From assembly GCA_028274825.1 (NCBI GenBank), contig JAQCMZ010000159.1, positions 1 to 7,616 of the forward strand: a stretch of DNA of 7,616 nt, read 5' to 3'. Each line of letters begins with the position of its first letter. Position 1 is the first letter of the stretch. The notes below the pieces were generated by a model, which made no database searches, was not told where the DNA came from, and worked only from the letters and a program-made list of their open reading frames with translations. Position numbers and translations under genes: made by a program. Source of the stretch: Haloferacaceae archaeon. GTDB lineage: Archaea > Halobacteriota > Halobacteria > Halobacteriales > Haloferacaceae. This document shows positions 1-5,703 of this stretch, piece by piece.

Positions 1-1
1 A

Positions 2-172
2 GCGCAACAGCGGAAACGCGTGTACATCTCACTAACGCAGACGCATCTGAAACGACTGGCTCGTACCGGTGTCATCCACTACGACGAGACATCGAAAGTC
101 GTCACATCTACCGCAGCGACGGCTCCCCTCGCTGACTGTATCCGCGGACTCCACGAGATATGTCGGCCATAA
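2..172 (+). CDS. DUF7344-type haloarchaeal protein, C-terminal fragment
   Basis: The first 56 codons of the window stay open in one frame up to a TAA, so this is the 3' end of a gene that begins outside the window. The fragment carries RKRVYISLTQTHLKRL followed by ARTGVIHYDET. This resembles the C-terminal half of the haloarchaeal DUF7344 domain, a predicted winged-helix fold in which a helix of the 'QTHLPKL' type is followed by a 'GVVEYD' beta strand. Members are usually small, uncharacterised, putative DNA-binding proteins; that role is family-level inference. The stop lies only five bases before the open frame of the rhomboid remnant. The family match is from memory of its pattern and only half the domain is visible. 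Confidence 0.6.
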   Translation, partial: AQQRKRVYISLTQTHLKRLARTGVIHYDETSKVVTSTAATAPLADCIRGLHEICRP

Positions 173-177
173 CGTAA

Positions 178-912
178 CCAGTCGGGTCACGGCCCGCGGC
201 GCTCGCCTTTGATCACGGACGCTTCGCCCCGCATACGCTCCTCACGGCGGCGTACGTCCACGGGTCAGACAGCCACCTCTACAACAACCTCGTCGGCTAC
301 GCGATCGCCGCGCTCTACACCTACGCACTCTGTCTGTCGGTCGACGAACGCCGGTGGTTTCGGCGGACGGTCTCGGTGCAGTTACTTCTGCTTCCGATCC
401 TCGTCAATCTCGTCAGTTACGCCGTGTTCCAGCTCCACTTCCCCGACGCTGATCCTGTCTCCCGGGGCTTCTCCGGCGTCGTCAGTGGCTTCGTAGGATT
501 TCTATTGGTCGCTCTGTATGTGTTCGTTCGCCGACGTCACAGCCGTGAGGTCGGTTACGCGATCGGACTGAGTACGCTGTTCCTGGTACTCCAACTGATC
601 GATCTACGATACGCGGGCCGTGTCCGGTCACCCGTGAGGGGATTGATCGCTCTCGGTGGAACGCTGGTGGTGGTCCCGTACCTCCGAGACGGTATCGAGA
701 TACCCACGGGACCGGCACGTGAGACTGCTCTGAAGACGATCGGGGCGATCGTGGTGATCGGGTTTATTCTAGTCTATTTGATGCTACACCTGTTCCCCGA
801 TCCGGGAGCCATCGTGGCGGACGGGACGATTACGAACGTCTTCGGTCACGCAGCAGGGTTCGTGTGGGGGGTGGTGATTTCGGTCGGGATCTGGAGCTAT
901 GGCGGAGTATAG
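178..912 (+). pseudogene. Rhomboid-family intramembrane serine protease, 5'-truncated
   Basis: Rhomboids cut transmembrane substrates inside the membrane with a Ser-His dyad. The frame is open from just after a TAA (175-177) to the TAG at 910-912. It shows a TM2-like stretch with HGSDSHLYNNL (the family's His/Asn region), then GFSG with the catalytic Ser codon at 472-474, then GHAAGFVWG with the catalytic His codon at 847-849. Several hydrophobic segments lie between. No ATG, GTG or TTG occurs in frame between the stop at 175 and the GTG at 376. A start at 376 would lose the His/Asn motif, though the dyad would remain. The first membrane segment and start are therefore missing, and the homologous sequence begins abruptly five bases after the preceding gene. 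I call it a truncated gene. A sequencing frameshift, or a short active form from GTG 376, is the alternative. Confidence 0.65.
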
Positions 913-1022
913 CGGGCGGAGCCGAGCTACCTGTGTGATCACGGCGGCCTTTCAGGGATCTTTGTCGGAGGGCGGTCGCCTCGATAGTCGGTCGAAGCGG
1001 TCCTGGGCGGTTTCTTGACAAT

Positions 1023-1142
1023 CTATCCTGCTGCACCCAACCGCTCGCGAATCCATCTCAACTCCCCCAGCAATTCCGTTTGGCAATAATCCAGGAAGCG
1101 TGTTCGGAGATCATCCAACTCGAACGAGACTGTTTCCGACAC
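1023..1142 (-). CDS. Possible small hypothetical protein (39 aa) or gene remnant
   Basis: On the minus strand a GTG at 1140-1142 opens 39 codons ending in TAG at 1023-1025. The peptide is strongly amphipathic and helix-like, with segments such as FELDDLRTRFLDYC and ELLGELRWIRERLG, which looks more like protein than chance translation. The same frame stays open a little further upstream but has no ATG. An ATG at 1178-1180 lies in a different frame, so a longer gene with a frameshift is possible. I do not recognise the family. No clear promoter or ribosome binding site is visible for it. Treat it as a weak candidate. Confidence 0.25.
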   Translation of the reverse strand: MSETVSFELDDLRTRFLDYCQTELLGELRWIRERLGAAG

Positions 1143-1178
1143 GAACCACTCCGCTGTGGTGACTCCTCACCCCTAACC

Positions 1179-1188
1179 ATTTTTTATT
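1179..1188 (+). promoter_or_regulatory. TATA-like tract, possible promoter for the dehydrogenase
   Basis: The ten bases ATTTTTTATT are identical to those at 4344-4353 before the glycerate kinase, where the spacing to the start codon fits a leaderless promoter. Here the same spacing points to initiation near 1207-1210. That would leave a leader of about 115 nt before the dehydrogenase ATG at 1325. The match of a T-rich 10-mer alone is modest evidence. Confidence 0.3.
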
Positions 1189-1228
1189 CCCGGTAGTGGC
1201 ACAGTAATGTGCACCGATCCAAAGCAAT

Positions 1229-1242
1229 CACACGTTCGTGTG
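1229..1242. promoter_or_regulatory. Inverted repeat CACACG-TT-CGTGTG, possible operator
   Basis: This is a perfect 6-bp dyad around a TT centre, placed between the TATA-like tract at 1179 and the dehydrogenase start. The position and symmetry suit a dimeric regulator. It does not resemble the TTTGG-N5-CCAAA dyads near the IclR gene, so a different protein would be expected. No second copy was noticed in the window. Confidence 0.3.
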
Positions 1243-1324
1243 TCGTGACTGCAGCAGGCTCCAAACCGACGATGTTACCGCATCTACCGGCCCTGGGCTT
1301 CAAAATTTCGACGGGGACCGATAT

Positions 1325-2302
1325 ATGAGCGTACCCCCTACGAGTATCGACCGAGTGGCGGTTCTTGGAGCGGGTGTTATGGGCCACGGCATCGCGCTAA
1401 CATTTGCGCTCGACGGCCTCGAGGTATCGCTATACGACATAGACGAAGACACCCTCGCCAAAAGCGAAGACCGGGTCCGGTCGGTACTCGACACGTTGGG
1501 TGAAGCTGGAAAGGTGGGTCCCGACGAGGCCGATGCCGCGGCTTCACGCATTTCCCGCACGACGACGCTTGCTGAGGCCCTCACAGATGTTGACTTCGTT
1601 ACCGAAGCGGTCGCTGAAGACTTAGATATCAAGCAAGAGGTGTTCGCCGAGTTAGAGGAGTATGTTCCCGAAGACGCTATCTTGGCGACGAACACTTCGG
1701 GTTTGTCGATCACGGAGATCGCTGATGCGACTTCGACGCCCAGTCGTGTCGTTGGCACGCACTGGTTCAATCCCCCTTACGTGGTTCCTCTCGTCGAGGT
1801 TATCCGAGGTGACGAGACGGCTGAAGCGGTAGTCGAGAAAACCTATGACTTCTTCAGCAAGATGGACAAGACGCCCGTTCGTGTCGAGAAGGAAGTCCCA
1901 GGGTTCATCGGCAACCGTATTCAGACGGCGATGATCTACGAAGCTTTTTCACTTCTGGATCGCGGCGTCGCCAGTCCCGAGGCTATCGACCGGGCTGTCA
2001 AAGCTGGTTTCGGATTCCGACTCCCTCTTCTGGGGATTTTCGAGAAGGTAGATCACTCCGGGCTTGATGTGGAGTACGAGGTCGAACAGTATCTGCTCCC
2101 GGAGCTCGACCGTGGTACGGAGTCGAAGGATGTCCTCGCTGAAGCCGTTGAAAACGGCGATTACGGTCTGAAGACTGGAAAGGGCGTTTATGATTGGGAA
2201 AGCGTCGACCCCGGAGATATATATGATCAACGCGACGAGGCACTCCTTGATCTCCTCGATCTCTACGACTCGCTCAATATGGAGCGAACGCCCCGCAAGT
2301 AG
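1325..2302 (+). CDS. 3-hydroxyacyl-CoA dehydrogenase family protein (NAD-dependent)
   Basis: Enzymes of this fold oxidise an L-3-hydroxyacyl-CoA, or in branches such as L-carnitine dehydrogenase a free 3-hydroxy acid, to the 3-keto form with NAD+ in the cytoplasm. The 325-residue protein has an N-terminal Rossmann domain with GAGVMG at 15-20 and an acidic residue, Asp38, after the second strand, which favours NAD. Ser125 (NTSGLS), His146 (HWFNPP), Glu158 (LVEVI) and Asn197 (GFIGNR) reproduce the spacing of the classical catalytic set. The helical C-terminal domain ends with GLKTGKGVYDW (281-291) and an acidic tail. I chose ATG 1325 because the Rossmann strand begins eight residues later. The upstream GTG at 1238 would add 29 residues unlike the family. 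A weak GGGGA lies about 8 nt before the ATG. The gene stands alone, 1.2 kb from the IclR cluster. Its true substrate is unresolved; action on the BKACE substrate or on a hydroxybutyryl-CoA are both possible. Confidence 0.85.
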   Translation: MSVPPTSIDRVAVLGAGVMGHGIALTFALDGLEVSLYDIDEDTLAKSEDRVRSVLDTLGEAGKVGPDEADAAASRISRTTTLAEALTDVDFVTEAVAEDLDIKQEVFAELEEYVPEDAILATNTSGLSITEIADATSTPSRVVGTHWFNPPYVVPLVEVIRGDETAEAVVEKTYDFFSKMDKTPVRVEKEVPGFIGNRIQTAMIYEAFSLLDRGVASPEAIDRAVKAGFGFRLPLLGIFEKVDHSGLDVEYEVEQYLLPELDRGTESKDVLAEAVENGDYGLKTGKGVYDWESVDPGDIYDQRDEALLDLLDLYDSLNMERTPRK

Positions 2303-2386
2303 CACTAGAAATACTCTGTTTGATTTTCGTCGGGGGTTGCACATTGATCAAGCGTTCATAAGCTCTGATAACCCTCTGTATGCTCG

Positions 2387-2405
2387 GTAGTGTTGCTCAC
2401 ACTAC
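2387..2405. repeat. Perfect hairpin GTAGTGT-TGCTC-ACACTAC
   Basis: The seven-base arms are fully complementary around a five-base loop, 84 bases after the dehydrogenase stop codon. No T-run follows, so it is not a standard archaeal terminator. It could stabilise the 3' end of the transcript or be a protein-binding dyad. Confidence 0.35.
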
Positions 2406-2640
2406 GATGAAATTGATGGATCTTGCGCATCCTTCACCCGAAGTGAGGAGTGTCCTTGTTCGAGAACTACGTGTAAATCAAGATGGACGGCGCGTTTCTA
2501 TCTGATTTGTATACTCGTTGTTCTGATCGCCACGTGATTTTTGTTAGGTACCCACCGTCACAGCGAAATATAAGCAAAATATTATACATTGACTGAGTTT
2601 ATATTTTCGAGGATAAGATCAAAAAAGACCGTCTAAAGCT

Positions 2641-2659
2641 CTCTTAGAAAGTCTGAGAG
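2641..2659. repeat. Hairpin CTCTTAGA-AAG-TCTGAGAG
   Basis: Eight-base arms pair with one G-T wobble around a three-base loop. An alternative pairing of GCTCTC with GAGAGC (2639-2644 with 2655-2660) is also possible. It lies in the AT-rich gap beside no gene, and its role is unknown. Confidence 0.25.
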
Positions 2660-2775
2660 CCGCCGCAATTATGTAAATTAGATAAAATAGAGACAAAACA
2701 TACGCTAAAACCAATTTGAGATCAATACTCTATATGTACTATAAACACGGATTACCTCGGATGTTTGCGCCTCGG

Positions 2776-3057
2776 CTATACACACCTTGCTGAGCGTTCG
2801 TTCAATTTTATTCGGTTACGACGATCAAATTTGGGGTGTTTAGATGTTTGATTCCAGGTTTGATATACAATCGGTGGAATTTCACGCGTATCTTCGTTGC
2901 AAATATTCTTGACGAAGGCGGAGCGGTGGCGGTTCCAGCCCGATACTGAGAAATTTGGGACACTACTGTATGAGCCGTTTCGTCCCACGAGAGAATAACA
3001 AGTGTACGAGTGTTCTATATGCTGGAGATCACCTGCGAACGAGTCCTCGTCGATCAA
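2776..3057 (-). pseudogene. Possible relic coding sequence, unrecognised
   Basis: The minus strand is open for 93 codons from a TTG at 3055-3057, and the same frame continues upstream for about ten more codons without an ATG. For such AT-rich DNA this is longer than chance would favour. Parts of the frame use GC-rich third positions (for example the codons for IDEDSFAGDLQ), and segments such as SGWNRHRSAFVKNI look protein-like. I cannot name a family. There is no good start codon, promoter or neighbour to support an active gene. A decayed transposon or accessory-gene fragment is the most natural reading, and a chance ORF remains possible. Confidence 0.22.
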
Positions 3058-3103
3058 TTCACAAAGCGTTACGACACTAGTATGTCATAGGCTAATCGAT
3101 ATT

Positions 3104-3118
3104 TTTGGCAATACCAAA
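3104..3118. promoter_or_regulatory. Dyad TTTGGCAATACCAAA, candidate IclR operator (site A)
   Basis: This 15-base element has perfect 5-bp arms, TTTGG and CCAAA, around a five-base centre. It matches the reverse complement of the element at 3248-3262 at 14 of 15 positions and shares its arms with the element at 3481-3495. It lies about 410 bases before the IclR start. Recurrence of the pattern upstream of a regulator gene suggests an operator; which protein binds it is inference. Confidence 0.5.
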
Positions 3119-3247
3119 CATAAGCTGTCGACAACGAATCGGCCGGTAAGTAGATAATCGTAATTATAAACAGTAAAAGATTGGAATTGTACTTGTTTAA
3201 CCGATGCCGAGGTCAAATATTTCGATTCTTTACCTCATCTCCGTCGA

Positions 3248-3262
3248 TTTGGTATTGTCAAA
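3248..3262. promoter_or_regulatory. Dyad TTTGGTATTGTCAAA, candidate IclR operator (site B)
   Basis: Read on the minus strand this is TTTGACAATACCAAA, one base different from the element at 3104-3118, including the same CAATA centre. One arm has a single mismatch. It lies in opposite orientation, about 270 bases before the IclR start. Confidence 0.5.
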
Positions 3263-3353
3263 ATATTGTGCGCGGACATACTCACACAGTGCTCCTTGAA
3301 TCAGGTTATGTTCGAGGAGCAGTAGGGTTGATTATCCGGTTTATCTGGCCCTG

Positions 3354-3375
3354 TTGATGCAGTATTCTACATCAA
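3354..3375. repeat. Hairpin TTGATGCAG-TATT-CTACATCAA
   Basis: The nine-base arms are complementary except for one C-A pair, around a TATT loop. It is nested inside a further TCCGG (3335-3339) and CCGGA (3377-3381) pair, so a larger stem is possible. It lies between candidate operator sites B and C. It could be a structured leader or small RNA, or a relic repeat end; nothing visible decides between them. Confidence 0.3.
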
Positions 3376-3480
3376 GCCGGAATCAGGCCTCCTGGTACAT
3401 ACCGCCGTTTGCGCTCTGTCGATGAAACGCAGGGTACTGGAACCAAATCCCTTCGAGTCTAACCGAGATCGTCTCTATTA

Positions 3481-3495
3481 TTTGGCATCACCAAA
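3481..3495. promoter_or_regulatory. Dyad TTTGGCATCACCAAA, candidate IclR autoregulatory operator (site C)
   Basis: Perfect 5-bp arms TTTGG and CCAAA flank a CATCA centre, 33 bases before the IclR ATG. It directly abuts the likely TATA element at 3500-3507, so a bound protein would touch the transcription factor B site. This is the natural place for self-regulation, and it shares its arms with the element at 3104-3118. Confidence 0.55.
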
Positions 3496-3499
3496 AACA

Positions 3500-3507
3500 T
3501 CAAATAG
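3500..3507 (+). promoter_or_regulatory. TATA-like element for the IclR gene
   Basis: TCAAATAG is centred about 26 bases before ATG 3529, the distance expected for a leaderless or nearly leaderless haloarchaeal transcript. It is a weak match to the TATA consensus, which would suit a regulated promoter. Confidence 0.35.
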
Positions 3508-3528
3508 TTCTACCCAGACAAGGTAAGT

Positions 3529-4317
3529 ATGACCGATGACAACGGTTCCCGCACGATTCAATCAGTAGCTGCAACGACCGACATAATTGAACATATCCGT
3601 GACAACAATGGCGGGACGGTATCAGGATTGGCCGATGCAGTCGACCTTTCTCCAGCGTCGATTCACTCACATCTCGCCACCCTAAAACAAGACGGATATA
3701 TAATCCAACACGGCTCCGAATACAATCTCGGACCACAGATGCTCACACTGGGGGAGGCCGTCCGTAATCGCTCGAAACTCTATCAAGCCGCCAAACAACA
3801 GGTAGAGCGATTGGCTACGGAATTGGAAGAGAGTGCTCATCTTATCATCGAACACGACGGCAAGATGTTCGCACTCTACGAGCGGTTCGGATCTAACGCA
3901 GTCGGCGTCAAGTACCATAACCGGAAGCGAGAGGTACCGCTCAATCATATGCACTGCACCGCTGCCGGGAAATCCATCCTCTCGGGATTGCCAGATGACC
4001 GAGTCGAAGTGATCCTCGAAAAACGGGGGATGCCCCAAAACACTGAGAACACCATCACTGATACCGAAGCTCTGTTCGATGAACTCGCTGAGATCCGTGA
4101 ACGAGGCTACTCCTTTGCGAACGAAGAGCAAATGGAGGGGATAAGGGCCGTTGGCGCACCGATTTTCGGATCAGAGGAAGATGCTGTAGGGGCTATTGCG
4201 GTCTCCGGTCCAGCAAGTGGGTTTCAGGGCACCCGATACAGAGAGGAACTCCCGGACAAGGTAACCCGGGCGGCAAATATCTGTGAAGTAAACCTCCGGG
4301 CCTCAAACGTCGATTGA
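3529..4317 (+). CDS. IclR-family transcriptional regulator
   Basis: This is a cytoplasmic ligand-responsive repressor or activator of catabolic genes. The 262-residue protein has the usual family length and architecture. A winged helix-turn-helix covers about residues 8-70, with the recognition helix near SPASIHSHLATLKQDGY (41-57). A linker helix leads to a GAF-like effector domain (about 80-255) that shows HCTAAGKSILSGL (142-154), GYSFANEEQMEGIRAVGAPI (193-212) and GAIAVSGP (221-228), all family hallmarks. ATG 3529 starts just before the helix-turn-helix and fits the upstream TATA element. The gene runs in the same direction as the glycerate kinase, 57 bases upstream of it, so it probably controls that gene and the neighbouring BKACE and dehydrogenase. 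A dyad at 3481-3495 suggests that it regulates itself. The effector is unknown; a pathway acid or intermediate is likely. Confidence 0.93.
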   Translation: MTDDNGSRTIQSVAATTDIIEHIRDNNGGTVSGLADAVDLSPASIHSHLATLKQDGYIIQHGSEYNLGPQMLTLGEAVRNRSKLYQAAKQQVERLATELEESAHLIIEHDGKMFALYERFGSNAVGVKYHNRKREVPLNHMHCTAAGKSILSGLPDDRVEVILEKRGMPQNTENTITDTEALFDELAEIRERGYSFANEEQMEGIRAVGAPIFGSEEDAVGAIAVSGPASGFQGTRYREELPDKVTRAANICEVNLRASNVD

Positions 4318-4344
4318 GGAGTTGTTAGCTCGAAAAACGACCGA

Positions 4345-4356
4345 TTTTTTATTTTA
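4345..4356 (+). promoter_or_regulatory. T-rich element: TATA box of glycerate kinase and possible IclR terminator
   Basis: TTTTTTATTTTA lies 28 bases after the IclR stop and about 19-30 bases before the GTG start at 4375. The spacing fits a leaderless promoter for the kinase. The T-runs (six, then four) also fit archaeal termination of the IclR transcript, so the same bases may serve both purposes. Confidence 0.5.
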
Positions 4357-4374
4357 CTTCCCGACGGTGCACTC

Positions 4375-5703
4375 GTGATACACAATTACGACGATCTTGC
4401 CGTCTCCGAACGGCATCGGGTCGCGATGGATACAATCGAACGGGGCATTCAGGCGACGACCCCAGCGGCGGTTCTCGACCGCAAAGTGTCAGTCTCTGAT
4501 GGGATCCTCGACGTGGACGGCAACCGGTACGATCTCGATACCTACGACGAAGTTGTGCTTCTAGGGGGAGGAAACGCTGCAGCGCAGATCGCTGCCGAGT
4601 TTCAGGCGCGGTTCGGAGACATCCTCTCTGATGGGGCTCTCGTCACAGACGATCCGACGTCTATCGATGGTCTGAGAGTGCTTCCTGGATCTCACCCCCT
4701 CCCCGACGAGCAAGGAAGCGAAAATACTCGTAAAGTGCTACATTACGCGAAGGAAGCGGACGAGAATACGCTCGTTCTCGCCATCGTTGCTGGAGGTGCC
4801 AGTGCACTACTTGCGGCGCCAACTACTGGCATCTCTATCGACGATCTTCGGGCGACGACGACTGCGCTTTTAGAATCCGGAGCTGAGATCCAAGAAATAA
4901 ACACCGTCAGACGGCATCTTTCCGACATCAAGGGCGGCCAACTCGCACAGGCCGCGAAGCCCGCCGACGTCGTCGGTCTTCTCTTCAGTGATGTCGTCGG
5001 CAACAACCCCAGTGCGATCGGGAGCGGTCCCACGGTACCAGACGAGACCAGTTACGCCGATGCGGTCGAAGTCGTTGAGCGATATGAACTCGACGTGCCC
5101 GACGCAGTCTCCACACACTTGGAAGCCGGTGTCGAGGGGGCCCAAGCCGAAACGCCGGGAAAGAACGATCCGTCGTTCGACCGAACTACCAACGTCGTCC
5201 TCGTCGACGGCTTCGACGCCATCGAAGCAGCGAGAGACGCAGTCGAGGAGCGTGGGTTCACCCCGCTCGTCCTTTCCTCACGTATCCGTGGTGAGGCACG
5301 CGAAGCGGGCACCTTCCACGTCGCTCTCGCCGAGGAGTGTCGAGTGACAGGGAACCCGGTTAGCCCACCAGCAGCACTCATATCGGGGGGAGAGACGACG
5401 GTGACCGTCCGTGGAGACGGCGTGGGGGGACCTAATCAAGAGTTTGCGCTTGCTGCTTCACTTGAACTGTCTGCGACAGACATCGTCGTCGCGGCTGTCG
5501 ATACCGACGGCATCGACGGCGCAACCGACGCGGCAGGCGCGATCGTCGATTCGAACACTGCAACGCCAGATGCGGTAGCCCGGGAAGCACTAGATCGGAA
5601 CGATGTCGAGCCGTTTCTCGCTAAAAAAGACGCGCTCGTCCAGACGGGTCCGACGGGGACGAACGTCAGCGACCTCCGAGTTGTCGTCATCGGAGATGAG
5701 TGA
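4375..5703 (+). CDS. Glycerate 2-kinase (DUF4147/MOFRL type)
   Basis: The predicted reaction is D-glycerate plus ATP to 2-phosphoglycerate, which enters lower glycolysis. The 442-residue protein has the full length of the family. The N-terminal DUF4147 domain shows LLGGGNAAAQIA (62-73), GSHPLPDEQG (105-114), AGGASALLAAP (139-149), NTVRRHLSDIKGGQLA (176-191) and SDVVGNNPSAIGSGPT (205-220). The C-terminal MOFRL domain shows ISGGETTVTVRGDGVGG (336-352), NQEFALA (354-360), DTDGIDGATDAAGA (376-389) and TGPTGTNVSDL (424-434). GTG 4375 gives the usual N-terminus and sits at leaderless distance from the TATA-like tract; the ATG at 4426 would cut off family sequence. Where most relatives have Lys in the first glycine-rich motif (GxGKAA), this protein has Asn67. 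Its stop touches the stop of the convergent BKACE gene. Family assignment is firm, while the exact substrate is inferred. Confidence 0.93.
   Translation: MIHNYDDLAVSERHRVAMDTIERGIQATTPAAVLDRKVSVSDGILDVDGNRYDLDTYDEVVLLGGGNAAAQIAAEFQARFGDILSDGALVTDDPTSIDGLRVLPGSHPLPDEQGSENTRKVLHYAKEADENTLVLAIVAGGASALLAAPTTGISIDDLRATTTALLESGAEIQEINTVRRHLSDIKGGQLAQAAKPADVVGLLFSDVVGNNPSAIGSGPTVPDETSYADAVEVVERYELDVPDAVSTHLEAGVEGAQAETPGKNDPSFDRTTNVVLVDGFDAIEAARDAVEERGFTPLVLSSRIRGEAREAGTFHVALAEECRVTGNPVSPPAALISGGETTVTVRGDGVGGPNQEFALAASLELSATDIVVAAVDTDGIDGATDAAGAIVDSNTATPDAVAREALDRNDVEPFLAKKDALVQTGPTGTNVSDLRVVVIGDE

Larger units (their letters stand above)
913..1324. other. Intergenic region between rhomboid remnant and dehydrogenase
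   Basis: This stretch of about 410 bases has no convincing plus-strand gene. It holds a possible small minus-strand ORF at 1023-1142, a T-rich TATA-like tract at 1179-1188, a 13-codon mini-ORF at 1207-1248, and a dyad CACACG-TT-CGTGTG at 1229-1242. From 913 to about 1020 I see nothing recognisable. Confidence 0.6.
2303..3528. other. AT-rich intergenic region of about 1.2 kb
   Basis: This gap is visibly richer in A and T than the flanking genes, above all at 2560-2720 and 3090-3250, and has no convincing intact gene. It contains hairpins at 2387-2405, 2641-2659 and 3354-3375, a possible relic ORF at 2776-3057 on the minus strand, and three related dyads at 3104, 3248 and 3481. The composition shift and relic ORF suggest old insertion and decay, but I see no paired terminal repeats or target duplication that would define an insertion sequence. 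Confidence 0.6.

Noticed and set aside
209..496. Ser/Thr/Arg-rich plus-strand frame of 95 codons
   Set aside because: It overlaps the rhomboid frame in another phase, is low in complexity and has no domain. It is a shadow of GC-rich coding DNA.
1238..1324. Upstream GTG start for the dehydrogenase
   Set aside because: It would add 29 residues, including several Cys and Arg, that do not resemble the family's N-terminus. ATG 1325 places the Rossmann strand normally.
1949..2344. Minus-strand frame of 131 codons opposite the dehydrogenase
   Set aside because: The plus-strand gene has clear catalytic motifs across this span, and the antisense product shows no recognisable pattern.
2641..2660. Intrinsic terminator for the dehydrogenase
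   Set aside because: It lies about 340 bases after the stop codon and no T-run follows the stem.
2303..3528. Complete insertion sequence in the AT-rich gap
   Set aside because: I found no paired terminal inverted repeats, target duplication or recognisable transposase, only a possible relic frame.
3682..4131. Minus-strand frame of 149 codons opposite the IclR gene
   Set aside because: The IclR domains are unmistakable on the plus strand. The antisense frame is a by-product of codon bias.
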